Assembly: GCF_023206395.1 (NCBI RefSeq)
Contig: NZ_CP066149.1
Span: 1,674,001 to 1,738,000, forward strand
Direction: 5' to 3'
Origin: Vibrio sp. ED004
GTDB lineage: Bacteria > Pseudomonadota > Gammaproteobacteria > Enterobacterales > Vibrionaceae
Length of the DNA: 64,000 bases
In this document: positions 40,213 to 52,323 of the stretch, piece after piece
Layout: each line of letters opens with the position of its first letter
How positions within the stretch are numbered: position 1 is the stretch's first letter
Position numbers and translations under genes: made by a program
The notes under the pieces: generated by a model
Database searches by the model: none
The model's input: the letters and a program-made list of their open reading frames with translations, nothing else
Told to the model about the DNA's origin: nothing

Positions 40213-40962
40213 TTACTTCTGAGTAATGTCCGCACCAAACCATTTCTGAGAGATACTTTCTAGCGTACCATCTGCGCGCATTGCTGCTAATGCTTCATTT
40301 ACTTCTGCTTGCAGTTTTTTACCGTTGTCGTTGTCAACGAAAGGCCAAGCGTTTTCAATTGTTTCGAATGGCTGACCTGCTAGTTGTAATGGTAGACCAG
40401 TCTTCTTGATAAGCTCTAGTGCTGATAGGCGATCCATTACGAATGCATCGGCACGACCTAGTGCTACATCATGTTCAATACCTGTATCGTAGGTCTTCAC
40501 ATTGATCTTGCCGTCTTTGTCGTAGCTGCGAAGCAGTTGTTCAAAGTTTGAGCCTAGGTTTACCGCAACTGTCTTGCCATCTAGGTCTTCGATGCCTTTG
40601 ATGCTGTCATTACCTTTACGAACGGTAATCTGTGCGCCGTCTACTACGTATGGGTCTGCGAATAGGTATTTCGCTTTACGTGCATCCGTCATAGTAATTT
40701 GGTTTGAAATGGTATCGATTCGACCCGTTTCAAGAAGACCGAACAGACCAGAGAAGTTTGCCGTTACGTATTCAACCTTGTAGTCGTTACGCTTACCGAT
40801 CTCATCCCATAAATCCACTTCAAAACCTTGTAGTTGGTCTTGTTTAACGAAAGTAAACGGGAAGTAGCGACCAGACATGCCGACTTTAACTTCAGTCGCG
40901 GCTTGAACAGTAGCAGCAGAGAGTGCGATAGCCGCAATTGCAGCCTTAATCCAGTTATTCAT
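40213..40962 (-). CDS. Polar amino-acid ABC transporter substrate-binding protein
   Basis: A 249-residue periplasmic protein of family 3 (SBP_bac_3). Signal peptide 1-21 (IKAAIAAIALSAATVQA-AT), then KVGMSGRYFPFTF, LQGFEVDLWDEIGKRNDYKVEYV and DTISNQITMTDARKAKYLFADPYV, the two-lobe ligand site of TcyA/FliY-like cystine binders. Start at 40962 is supported by AAGGAG at 7 nt; a longer frame lacks a signal peptide. First gene of the transporter unit; its promoter shares the 310-bp region with dnaA. Confidence 0.93.
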   Translation of the reverse strand: MNNWIKAAIAAIALSAATVQAATEVKVGMSGRYFPFTFVKQDQLQGFEVDLWDEIGKRNDYKVEYVTANFSGLFGLLETGRIDTISNQITMTDARKAKYLFADPYVVDGAQITVRKGNDSIKGIEDLDGKTVAVNLGSNFEQLLRSYDKDGKINVKTYDTGIEHDVALGRADAFVMDRLSALELIKKTGLPLQLAGQPFETIENAWPFVDNDNGKKLQAEVNEALAAMRADGTLESISQKWFGADITQK

Positions 40963-41043
40963 TTGGTAACTCCTTATATTTATGGGATTGGATGTTACTG
41001 GGAAAATGCACAATAGAATAAATAACCAGATGTTATTAACCAT

Positions 41044-41272
41044 AACCAGATTGCATTCCTGATTTGGGGATAACTAGCAAGGATCCGGGCATAAGTGGAT
41101 CGTTATGTGAGTAAATTAGGGGCAAGATGTGTGGATCCACCGATTAATTACAAATTTATTGTGAATAACTTGGATCTTATTCACTGGATCTGTGATCAAT
41201 TGCTGGTGATCTGACTTATCAACAGGTAAAATTAGCAGTCATTTCATATTACTTAAATAGAGTGGGGGCACC
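41044..41272. promoter_or_regulatory. dnaA upstream region: DnaA boxes and GATC cluster
   Basis: The 310-bp gap between the binding-protein gene and dnaA. DnaA-box-like sites: TGGGGATAA 41065-41073, TGTGAATAA 41160-41168, TTATTCACT 41177-41185, TTATCAACA 41216-41224, each one or two changes from consensus. Seven GATC sites (41082, 41098, 41134, 41173, 41187, 41194, 41208) fall within 130 bp. Consistent with DnaA autoregulation and SeqA/Dam control of dnaA. No confident -10/-35 could be chosen. Confidence 0.75.
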
Positions 41273-42694
41273 GTGTCATCTTCGCTTTGGTTGCAGTGTT
41301 TGCAACAGCTTCAAGAAGAGTTACCAGCTACAGAATTCAGTATGTGGGTTCGTCCGTTACAAGCGGAGCTCAATGACAATACTCTAACTCTATTTGCTCC
41401 GAACCGATTCGTACTCGATTGGGTTCGTGATAAGTACTTAAATAGCATCAACCGCTTGCTGCAAGAATATTGCGGTAATGATATCCCACATCTGCATTTT
41501 GAAGTGGGAAGCAAGCGCGTGGTTGCACCAAAGCCAGCGACACCAGCACCGACTCGTACACGTACGGCAGCCGATGTGGCCGCTGAGTCATCTGCTCCGG
41601 CACAATTGCAAGCTCGTAAGCCTGTTCACAACACGTGGCGTGATGAAGAGCCTGTAGCCGTGGACATTAACCACCGTTCCAACGTGAACCCTAAGCATAA
41701 GTTCAATAACTTTGTTGAGGGTAAGTCGAACCAACTGGGTTTGGCAGCAGCTCGTCAGGTGGCGGATAACCCAGGCGCGGCGTACAACCCTCTATTTCTA
41801 TACGGTGGCACAGGTCTAGGTAAAACTCACTTGTTGCACGCCGTAGGTAACGCCATTGTTGATGGCAAGCCAAATGCGAAAGTGGTGTACATGCACTCTG
41901 AGCGTTTTGTTCAGGATATGGTAAAGGCACTGCAAAACAACGCGATCGAAGAATTCAAACGTTACTACCGTAGTGTTGATGCATTGCTTATCGATGACAT
42001 CCAATTCTTCGCTAATAAAGAGCGTTCTCAAGAAGAGTTCTTCCATACCTTTAATGCGCTGCTTGAAGGCAACCAACAGATCATCCTAACTTCTGACCGC
42101 TATCCAAAAGAGATCAACGGCGTAGAAGATCGTCTTAAATCTCGCTTCGGTTGGGGTTTGACGGTAGCGATTGAGCCACCAGAGCTTGAGACGCGTGTTG
42201 CGATCTTAATGAAGAAAGCAGAAGACCACCAAATTCACCTTGCGGACGAAGTGGCGTTCTTTATTGCTAAGCGTCTACGCTCTAACGTTCGTGAACTTGA
42301 AGGCGCATTGAACCGTGTGATTGCTAATGCAAACTTCACAGGTCGCCCGATCACGATCGATTTCGTACGTGAAGCACTGCGTGACCTTCTTGCACTGCAA
42401 GAGAAGCTGGTCACCATTGATAACATTCAAAAGACAGTGGCTGAGTACTACAAAATCAAAGTAGCCGATCTCCTGTCTAAACGTCGTTCTCGTTCTGTTG
42501 CTCGTCCACGTCAATTGGCGATGGCACTGGCGAAAGAGCTGACTAACCACAGCTTGCCTGAGATTGGTGATGCATTCGGTGGCCGTGACCACACGACCGT
42601 ACTGCACGCTTGTCGTAAGATTGCTCAGCTGCGTGAAGAGAGCCACGACATTAAAGAAGATTATTCGAACTTGATTCGTACCCTTTCTTCTTAA
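41273..42694 (+). CDS. dnaA: Chromosomal replication initiator protein DnaA
   Basis: A 473-residue AAA+ initiator. Domain I ([23 protein letters not shown]) binds partners such as DnaB; a variable linker (about 90-150) follows; domain III has Walker [10 protein letters not shown], Walker [10 protein letters not shown] and the arginine-finger region [10 protein letters not shown]; domain IV ends with the DNA-recognition signature [15 protein letters not shown]. Start is a GTG at 41273 with GGGGG 5 nt upstream. Leads dnaA-dnaN-recF-gyrB; lies 7 kb right of oriC rather than beside it. Confidence 0.98.
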   Translation: MSSSLWLQCLQQLQEELPATEFSMWVRPLQAELNDNTLTLFAPNRFVLDWVRDKYLNSINRLLQEYCGNDIPHLHFEVGSKRVVAPKPATPAPTRTRTAADVAAESSAPAQLQARKPVHNTWRDEEPVAVDINHRSNVNPKHKFNNFVEGKSNQLGLAAARQVADNPGAAYNPLFLYGGTGLGKTHLLHAVGNAIVDGKPNAKVVYMHSERFVQDMVKALQNNAIEEFKRYYRSVDALLIDDIQFFANKERSQEEFFHTFNALLEGNQQIILTSDRYPKEINGVEDRLKSRFGWGLTVAIEPPELETRVAILMKKAEDHQIHLADEVAFFIAKRLRSNVRELEGALNRVIANANFTGRPITIDFVREALRDLLALQEKLVTIDNIQKTVAEYYKIKVADLLSKRRSRSVARPRQLAMALAKELTNHSLPEIGDAFGGRDHTTVLHACRKIAQLREESHDIKEDYSNLIRTLSS

Positions 42695-42774
42695 TACACA
42701 GTATTCTTAACCTTAATAAGCAGAATCTTGGCCACGCACTATGATGTGTGCCATTTAGACCGTAAGAGCAAGAT

Positions 42775-43875
42775 ATGAAATTTACCATTGAACGTAGTCA
42801 TCTGATTAAGCCATTACAACAAGTGTCTGGCGCGCTAGGTGGCAGGCCAACGCTTCCAATTCTAGGAAACCTACTGATTAAAGTAGAAGATAACGTGTTG
42901 TCGATGACAGCAACGGATCTAGAAGTTGAACTGATCAGCCGTGTAACGCTTGAAGGTGATTTCGAAGCAGGCAGCATCACTGTTCCTTCTCGTAAATTCC
43001 TAGATATCTGTCGTGGTTTACCTGATAGCTCAGTCATCACTGTGGTATTGGATGGCGACCGTGTTCAAGTACGCTCTGGTCGTAGCCGTTTCTCATTGGC
43101 AACCTTGCCTGCGGCTGATTTCCCAAATATTGAAGACTGGAGCAGTGAAGTTGAAGTGTCAGTAACACAAGCTGAGCTACGCGGTCTTATCGAGAAAACT
43201 CAATTCTCAATGGCGAACCAAGACGTTCGTTACTACCTCAACGGTATGTTGTTTGAGATTGAAGGTTCTATCCTGCGCAGCGTCGCGACTGATGGTCACC
43301 GTATGGCGGTATCTCAAGCACAGCTAGGTGCGGATTTTGCTCAAAAGCAGATCATTGTTCCTCGTAAGGGTGTTCAAGAGCTAGTGAAGCTATTGGATGC
43401 TCCAGAACAGCCAGTAACGCTGCAAATTGGTAACTCAAACGTGCGTGCTGAAGTGAACAACTATGTCTTCACTTCTAAGCTCGTTGATGGTCGCTTCCCT
43501 GATTATCGTCGTGTAATGCCGCAAAATACCACCAAAACGCTAGAAGCGGGTTGTGATGAATTACGCTCTGCATTCTCTCGCGCTGCGATTCTTTCGAATG
43601 AAAAATTCCGTGGTGTTCGCGTTAACCTTGCTGATAGCGAGATGCGTATTACCGCGAACAACCCAGAGCAAGAAGAAGCGGAAGAGATGCTAGACGTTAC
43701 CTTCGACGGTGATGCACTAGAGATTGGCTTCAACGTAAGTTACGTATTGGACGTTCTGAACACACTGCGTTGCGAACAAGTTCGTATCTCAATGTCAGAC
43801 GCGAATGCGAGTGCTTTGATTGAAAATGCACAAGATGACAGCGCAATGTACGTTGTTATGCCAATTCGCTTATAA
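42775..43875 (+). CDS. dnaN: DNA polymerase III sliding clamp (beta subunit)
   Basis: A 366-residue protein of three similar clamp domains that dimerises into a ring around DNA. MKFTIERSHLIKPLQQVSGALGGRPTLPILGNLL at the start, VATDGHRMAVSQ in the middle domain and the end SAMYVVMPIRL (protein-binding C-terminus, MP-RL) are canonical; length equals E. coli. 80 bp after dnaA in the same operon. Confidence 0.98.
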   Translation: MKFTIERSHLIKPLQQVSGALGGRPTLPILGNLLIKVEDNVLSMTATDLEVELISRVTLEGDFEAGSITVPSRKFLDICRGLPDSSVITVVLDGDRVQVRSGRSRFSLATLPAADFPNIEDWSSEVEVSVTQAELRGLIEKTQFSMANQDVRYYLNGMLFEIEGSILRSVATDGHRMAVSQAQLGADFAQKQIIVPRKGVQELVKLLDAPEQPVTLQIGNSNVRAEVNNYVFTSKLVDGRFPDYRRVMPQNTTKTLEAGCDELRSAFSRAAILSNEKFRGVRVNLADSEMRITANNPEQEEAEEMLDVTFDGDALEIGFNVSYVLDVLNTLRCEQVRISMSDANASALIENAQDDSAMYVVMPIRL

Positions 43876-43957
43876 GCGTTGTTTGTGAATCAACCATGTT
43901 TACCGATCAACAACGTTTACCTACCGAGTCGTGATTGAAGATTAATATGAAGACGTT

Positions 43958-47472
<3,515 letters not shown>

Positions 47473-47501
47473 ATTGTCCCCAAAAGCAATCTAAATTCCG
47501 T

Positions 47502-47531
47502 AAAAGACTGCCAGAAATGGCGGTCTTTTTT
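47502..47531 (+). terminator. Intrinsic terminator of the dnaA-dnaN-recF-gyrB operon
   Basis: GACTGCC/GGCGGTC stem (one G-T pair), six-base loop, T6. Confidence 0.88.
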
Positions 47532-47583
47532 GTTTTTAAGTGATTGAAAAATAATGGGCTAGAAAAATATTTAAAAATAATCC

Positions 47584-47612
47584 CTTGAAACTGTTTTGTT
47601 CAATCCACATAT
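47584..47612 (+). promoter_or_regulatory. Sigma-32 heat-shock promoter of ibpA
   Basis: CTTGAAA (perfect -35), 14-nt spacer, CCACATAT (close to CCCCATnT). About 265 bp before the ibpA ATG, giving a long leader. Confidence 0.75.
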
Positions 47613-47741
47613 CTATTTATGAAGAGGATGACTGTCTTGCTCTACAAGAGAAGAAACAGAACCTTCATTACCGCTGACGAAGTGTCGCTCAATAGAGGAT
47701 AACTTTTGCAGCACACAACTTAAAAATTGATTCATTGTCAT
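47613..47741 (-). CDS. Possible 42-codon ORF antisense to the ibpA leader
   Basis: An open frame reading MTMNQFLSCVLQKLSSIERH and on to HPLHK (42 aa), with GGGA 7 nt before the second ATG. It lies fully inside the ibpA leader on the opposite strand. No family is recognised; the composition is protein-like (few rare residues) but the frame is short. It may be real, a chance frame, or a remnant. Confidence 0.2.
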   Translation of the reverse strand: MTMNQFLSCVLQKLSSIERHFVSGNEGSVSSLVEQDSHPLHK

Positions 47742-47794
47742 GTCCCAGTGTTGTCGCCAATAGAGGTGAAGCCCGAGGAATGCGAATTGAATCT

Positions 47795-47871
47795 CTTAGC
47801 TGTTTACTGGATCAAACAGGTTCGATCTAAGTAAAATTCACGGCTAAGACTATTGCTTACTAAAAGGATAG
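47795..47871 (+). promoter_or_regulatory. ROSE-like RNA thermometer in the ibpA leader
   Basis: Two hairpins end the leader. The first is CTTAG-CTGTTT pairing with AAACAG and CTAAG (47795-47831). The second (47850-47871) pairs CTATTGCT with the ribosome site AAGGATAG, including a G opposite a G; this is the TTGCT-against-AGGA arrangement conserved in ROSE elements of small heat-shock genes. At low temperature it should hide the ribosome site, 7 nt before the ATG. Confidence 0.65.
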
Positions 47872-47875
47872 CATT

Positions 47876-48310
47876 ATGAGAACTGTAGATTTCACTCCAC
47901 TTTACCGCAACGCAATCGGCTTCGATCGTCTATTCAACATGATGGAAGCGAACACATCGAAGAACTCTTCTGGCGGTTACCCTCCATACAACATCGAGCA
48001 AAAAGACGAGAACAACTACCGTATTACTATGGCCGTTGCTGGTTTTGCTGATGACCAATTAGATCTTACTCAGAAAGAGAACATGCTAATTGTTAAAGGT
48101 GAGCGTAAAGCAGAAGTAGAGAAAACCTTCGTATACCAAGGTATCGCAGAGCGTGATTTCGAGCGTAAATTCCAACTGGCAGACTACGTAAAAGTGGTAG
48201 GCGCAAGCATGGAAAATGGTCTTCTTCACATCGACCTAGAACGCGAAATCCCAGAAGCGATGCAACCTCGTAAGATTGCTATTAATGGTAATAGTCTACT
48301 AGAAGGCTAA
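47876..48310 (+). CDS. ibpA: Small heat-shock protein IbpA (Hsp20)
   Basis: A 144-residue alpha-crystallin-type holdase that keeps unfolding proteins refoldable for DnaK/Clp[22 protein letters not shown] at the start and [25 protein letters not shown] match E. coli Ibp[20 protein letters not shown] is the core strand pair; the C-terminal IxI-like anchor is KIAINGN. Controlled by a sigma-32 promoter and a ROSE-like leader. The stop codon is overlapped by the end of an ERIC-like element. Only one ibp gene is present, not the ibpAB pair of E. coli. Confidence 0.96.
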   Translation: MRTVDFTPLYRNAIGFDRLFNMMEANTSKNSSGGYPPYNIEQKDENNYRITMAVAGFADDQLDLTQKENMLIVKGERKAEVEKTFVYQGIAERDFERKFQLADYVKVVGASMENGLLHIDLEREIPEAMQPRKIAINGNSLLEG

Positions 48311-48444
48311 TACCCGTCATACTTGAAGCTACAGCGTTGTTGACGTCGTAAATTCCCCCTAATCACATAGGTTCCCTATGCTCATTGGGCTGAATTTTCT
48401 AGTCGCCTAGCTGAACCCCCAATTATTTAGGGTATTCAAGTGAC
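48309..48444. repeat. ERIC-like (IRU) palindromic repeat element
   Basis: About 130 bp with inverted ends: AATACCC (48309-48315) against GGGTATT (48430-48436), and GTCATACTTGAA against TTCAAGTGAC (48435-48444). The end motifs (ACCCGTCATACTTGAAG, AATTATTTAGGGTA) and the length match ERIC/IRU elements of enterobacteria and Vibrio, which are non-autonomous and transcribed as long hairpins. It begins inside the ibpA stop codon. Confidence 0.8.
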
Positions 48445-48468
48445 AAAAACAATCGGGAAGTAAAAGTG

Positions 48469-48496
48469 AAAGAGCACCCAATGAGGTGCTCTTTTT
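48469..48496 (+). terminator. Intrinsic terminator after ibpA and the ERIC-like element
   Basis: AGAGCACC-CAATGA-GGTGCTCT, then T5. The repeat element would be part of the ibpA 3' UTR. Confidence 0.88.
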
Positions 48497-48528
48497 GTAT
48501 TTGGTCTACGGTAAGCTAAAAGCTCTGA

Positions 48529-49779
48529 TTACTGCTCTGAGTAAGCCTTTTTCACTTCTTCAGCAATGATCTTAATGCCTTTCTGCATCGCTTCATCGTC
48601 TTGTACGTAGTTCATACGTAAGCACTGGTGAGCATGATCCCACTCGTCTTCTTGACCGATAAAGAAGTATTCACCTGGAACAATCAATACGCCGCGAGCT
48701 TTCAATCTGTCATACAGCTCCATTGTCGTGATAGGCAATTCATCAAACCATAACCACAAGAAGATAGCGCCTTCTGGTTTGTGGATTCGAAAGCGTGGAT
48801 CGTCGATAGTGTCTTGCAGCAGTTCAACAGCGCGCAAAGACTTATCTTTATAGAAAGGCTTAATCACTTCGCTGCTTAAGCGTAGTAAGTCACCGTTCTC
48901 AATCATATGGTTGGCAATCGCAGGACCCACACTGCTTGGCGCTAAGCTGATAATGCCATTCATGTTAGTCAGCGCTTGCGTAACCTCTTCGCTCGCGATC
49001 ACGATACCGCAACGCACACCTGGCAAACCAAGCTTAGATAGGCTCATACACAGAATTGTGTTTTCATTCCAGAACGGTTCCACGTCTTCAAAGATGATGT
49101 TTGGAAATGGTAGGCCGTAAGCGTTATCGATCAGTAGCGGGATGTTGTTTTCACGTGCGAGTTTGTCCAACTTACGCACTTCTTCGTCTGTCAGCACATT
49201 ACCCGTAGGGTTGGTTGGGCGAGAAGCACAAATAGCGGCCACTGAGTCATCAACCTTGAGTTGTTCAAAGTCGACGTGGTATTTGAACTGACGGTTTTCT
49301 AGCAGCTCGATCTCTGGGTGGTAAGAGATAAAAATGTCATCATCAATCCCTGCATCACCGTAGCCTATATATTCAGGAGCGATCGGCAGCAAGATTTTCT
49401 TGTGTGAACCGTCTGGTTGTTGACCTGCTAATAGGTTAAACAGGTAAAAGAAGCCGCTTTGACTGCCGTTAGTCAGGCTGATGTTCTTTTCGCTGATGTC
49501 CCAGCCATAGGTCTCTTTTAGCATTGCAGCTAATGACTTAATGAAGCTGTCTTTGCCCTGTGGACCATCGTAGTTAGCGAGGGCGGCGATGAGTTCTCCA
49601 CTGGCGAGCATGTCGGCACTGGCTTGGTTAAAGTAATCGAGCATGGCTGGGATAGCGGCTGGGTTGCCACCACCGAGCATGATAGCGCCTGGAGTGCGCA
49701 GGCCATCATTCAAATCATCCATTAAACGAGTGATTCCAGAGTATCGATTAAACTTTTCACCAAACTTAGAGAACTGCAT
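48529..49779 (-). CDS. avtA: Valine-pyruvate aminotransferase AvtA
   Basis: A 416-residue fold-type I PLP enzyme exchanging amino groups between valine/2-ketoisovalerate and pyruvate/alanine. MLGGGNPAAIP and LTNGSQSGFFYLFNLL lie in the N-terminal half; CASRPTNPTGNVL and DNAYGLPFPN bind substrate and cofactor; SLSKLGLPGVRCGIV carries the PLP lysine. Length matches E. coli AvtA (417). The ribosome site is weak (AGG at 11 nt). Complements the ilv operon elsewhere in the window. Confidence 0.94.
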   Translation of the reverse strand: MQFSKFGEKFNRYSGITRLMDDLNDGLRTPGAIMLGGGNPAAIPAMLDYFNQASADMLASGELIAALANYDGPQGKDSFIKSLAAMLKETYGWDISEKNISLTNGSQSGFFYLFNLLAGQQPDGSHKKILLPIAPEYIGYGDAGIDDDIFISYHPEIELLENRQFKYHVDFEQLKVDDSVAAICASRPTNPTGNVLTDEEVRKLDKLARENNIPLLIDNAYGLPFPNIIFEDVEPFWNENTILCMSLSKLGLPGVRCGIVIASEEVTQALTNMNGIISLAPSSVGPAIANHMIENGDLLRLSSEVIKPFYKDKSLRAVELLQDTIDDPRFRIHKPEGAIFLWLWFDELPITTMELYDRLKARGVLIVPGEYFFIGQEDEWDHAHQCLRMNYVQDDEAMQKGIKIIAEEVKKAYSEQ

Positions 49780-49976
49780 TACTTATTTTACCTAATTCAT
49801 TGTGATTGCTTGTTATGTGTCATTAAGGCAGACCTTATGCCTGCCATCAGTGTGTTCCTTGAACATACCGCAATGTTTTTGCGACGCATAGCGCCAAATG
49901 CTCTAACACGAAAAAAACTTCTATAAAGTTTGGCTAATGAGTGACAGCTTGCCTATTGAACGTGCTTTTAGTGATC

Positions 49977-50004
49977 AAAAAGGGGACGCCGAAGCTTCCC
50001 CTTT
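49977..50004 (-). terminator. Intrinsic terminator of the alpha-amylase gene
   Basis: Minus strand AAAGGGGA-loop-TCCCCTTTTT. The rest of the 254-bp avtA-amylase gap holds nothing else I can name. Confidence 0.85.
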
Positions 50005-50033
50005 GATTAATTTCGTTTGAAAACCATGCGTGC

Positions 50034-52121
50034 TTACTTCGAACCGGTATACACAACCAACACCTTGTCATCTTGGTATTGGCGTTCGAAGGCGTAATAG
50101 CCTTTGTTGTTGCGGATGATGTGCTTACCTTGCGCGATGGCTGGGTGGCGTTGGCGAAATTGGCCAAGCGCTTGCCAGTGTTCTAACAACTCTGCACGCT
50201 CGCCGGTGATTTGATCCCATGGCATATCCGAGCGAGTGCCTTGCATTGGATCGGAACCTGTTGGGCCAAAGTCACGGGCGATTTCATCACCGTAATAGAT
50301 CTGTACCGCGCCCGGAGCAAGCATTAATGCATTCGCGGCTTTGGTTTGTTTAGCAAAGTCACTGCCGTGCTGTGTCCAGAATAGCGATGTATCGTGAGAC
50401 GATAGGTAACTCAACACGTTGAACTCGCTGTCACTGTTGATCTTGTCTGCGTAACGGAGGTAATCAGCATCGAGATCGGATAGACACTTAAGCGCCTTAG
50501 GGGCGATATCGCTTTGGAATTCAAAGTTGATGATCGAATCAAAACCGTTAGCGAAGTAATCTGACTTCACCACGCTGTGTGCCCACACTTCGCCTGTCAT
50601 CCAAAATGGCAGGTCATCCAAGGCTTTGTCTGGGTTGTTCTGCTTCCACTCAGCAAGTGCTTGATTGGTGCTCTCCTTCAATTCAGCCCAAGCGTCCAGT
50701 TCAACGTGCTTGGCGGTATCAACCCTAAAGCCATCAACGCCGTATTCACGCACCCAATCAGATAACCAAGTAATTAGATGTTCTCGAGGTGTTTTAAGTT
50801 CATCGGTCGCGCTGGTGGATTTGTTGCGATAGAAGTTCGGTAGCCCAGTGGTTTCTGTCGATTCTGTTTTGAAATCGGGCAGGTGCGCCAAAGACATGGT
50901 GAGGTTGTTGTAACCCGGAGAATCATAAGCGCCGATATCGCTGCGCAGCCATGCCTTGCCCCACCATTTTTCCCACGCTTCTTTATCGCTGTATGAGATG
51001 TAGTTATTGAAGTAGTGCCAGTTTTGGCCTTTAGCGGGTTGCCAGTCTGTCCAGTTTTCGCCAAGTGTTTTTGTTGCTTCTTCATCGGTGAGGTTGAGTT
51101 TACCAAAGTCGAACTCTTGCATATCAGCAAGTGTGGCGTAACCAGTGTGGTTCATTACCACGTCCCACACGACACGAATGCCTTTGCTGTGCGCGGTATC
51201 GATGAAGGTTTTCAGTTCATCTTCTGTGCCCATGTTGTCATCAAGCTTGGTCCAATCTTGGTGGTAGTAACCATGGTAGCCATAATGCTTGAAATCACCG
51301 CGATCACCACCGCCAACCCAACCGTGGATCTGTTCTAACGGAGACGTTATCCAGATAGCATTAGCACCGAGTGATTCTATGTAATCGAGCTTTTCGGTTA
51401 AGCCTGCTAAATCGCCGCCGTGGAAGGTGCCGATTTCTTCTTGTCCGTCTTGGCTGCGCCCGTAACTGTTGTCGTTGTCAGGGTTGCCGTTGTGGAAGCG
51501 GTCGGTCATCACGAAGTAAACCGTGGCGTTATCCCAACTAAATTCAGCTTTGGTTTCGGGTTCAACCTTTTCTAGCAACAAGACACCTTGGCTATTTTCT
51601 GCTGGCTGCATGGTGACGCTGCCATTAGTTACTGTGACTTGTTTGCCTGAAAGAGCGTCTCTAACCACGGTGCCATTATCAAAGGTTTGAGCAACGTCGA
51701 TGATGGTTGGTTCGTCACTAGGAACCGGACAAGCAAAGCTTTGTACTTGTTGTTGCTTCGGCTTTATCTGAACGGTCAGCTCATTGGTTTGTGGATTGAG
51801 CGTAAACTGATAGGTGTTAGCGCGAAAGACCTTGATATCTAATTCAGACTTCTCGGCGCAGTCGTCTAGGCGAAGGGGTTTATTGAATTTGATGCGGTTT
51901 TCTTCAGCCAGTGCATAGTTGGTGCCACAGGTATTTTGAGTATCGCTGATAGAGAAGGTATAGCTACCTTTAGCGAGTTCCTGTTCAGCAATAACAGTGC
52001 CTTTTCCTGTCGATTCAAATACGACAGTGTTGTTATCAATCGTCAGCAATAAGCTGTCATCACTGGTTTGGCTGCATGCGCTGAGTGCGAGTATTGAAAG
52101 CGCGAGTACTGTTTTTTTCAT
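50034..52121 (-). CDS. GH13 alpha-amylase, MalS-like lipoprotein
   Basis: A 695-residue secreted alpha-amylase. The N-terminus MKKTVLALSILALSACS is a lipoprotein signal with lipobox LSAC, so it should be anchored in a membrane. An N-terminal beta-sandwich region (about 20-200) precedes the catalytic barrel. GH13 motifs: DVVMNHTG, GFRVDTAKH with nucleophile Asp468, GEVWAHS with acid/base Glu511, and SSHDTS with Asp577. It resembles E. coli MalS (676 aa), which is soluble in the periplasm. Start at 52121 has AAGG 5 nt before the ATG; a longer frame has no signal peptide. Monocistronic. Confidence 0.9.
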   Translation of the reverse strand: MKKTVLALSILALSACSQTSDDSLLLTIDNNTVVFESTGKGTVIAEQELAKGSYTFSISDTQNTCGTNYALAEENRIKFNKPLRLDDCAEKSELDIKVFRANTYQFTLNPQTNELTVQIKPKQQQVQSFACPVPSDEPTIIDVAQTFDNGTVVRDALSGKQVTVTNGSVTMQPAENSQGVLLLEKVEPETKAEFSWDNATVYFVMTDRFHNGNPDNDNSYGRSQDGQEEIGTFHGGDLAGLTEKLDYIESLGANAIWITSPLEQIHGWVGGGDRGDFKHYGYHGYYHQDWTKLDDNMGTEDELKTFIDTAHSKGIRVVWDVVMNHTGYATLADMQEFDFGKLNLTDEEATKTLGENWTDWQPAKGQNWHYFNNYISYSDKEAWEKWWGKAWLRSDIGAYDSPGYNNLTMSLAHLPDFKTESTETTGLPNFYRNKSTSATDELKTPREHLITWLSDWVREYGVDGFRVDTAKHVELDAWAELKESTNQALAEWKQNNPDKALDDLPFWMTGEVWAHSVVKSDYFANGFDSIINFEFQSDIAPKALKCLSDLDADYLRYADKINSDSEFNVLSYLSSHDTSLFWTQHGSDFAKQTKAANALMLAPGAVQIYYGDEIARDFGPTGSDPMQGTRSDMPWDQITGERAELLEHWQALGQFRQRHPAIAQGKHIIRNNKGYYAFERQYQDDKVLVVYTGSK

Positions 52122-52241
52122 TGTTCCCTTCCCCTGAATAAACAGGTCAATTATAGCAAACAATGCCCTCTACAGTCTGAGCGCTGATTCATTCAGATAA
52201 TCAATAACACCTCTACAAACAAATGCTTGGTTCACAAAAAC

Positions 52242-52267
52242 AAAAAGGGAAGCTTTCGCTTCCCTTT
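52242..52267 (-). terminator. Intrinsic terminator of glyQS
   Basis: Minus strand AAAGGGAAGC-GAAA-GCTTCCCTTTTT. Confidence 0.92.
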
Positions 52268-52323
52268 GGGTATTTACCTTTAGTTGCTCAGAGTATGACT
52301 TAAAGCAACTGCCTCACTCGTGC

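Noticed and set aside
40963..41043. Longer N-terminus for the binding protein
   Set aside because: The extra 27 residues would bury the signal peptide; AAGGAG supports the start at 40962.
49129..49160. TTTTCACGTG inside avtA as a parS site
   Set aside because: Only one half fits the parS dyad; the other half (CGAGT) does not.
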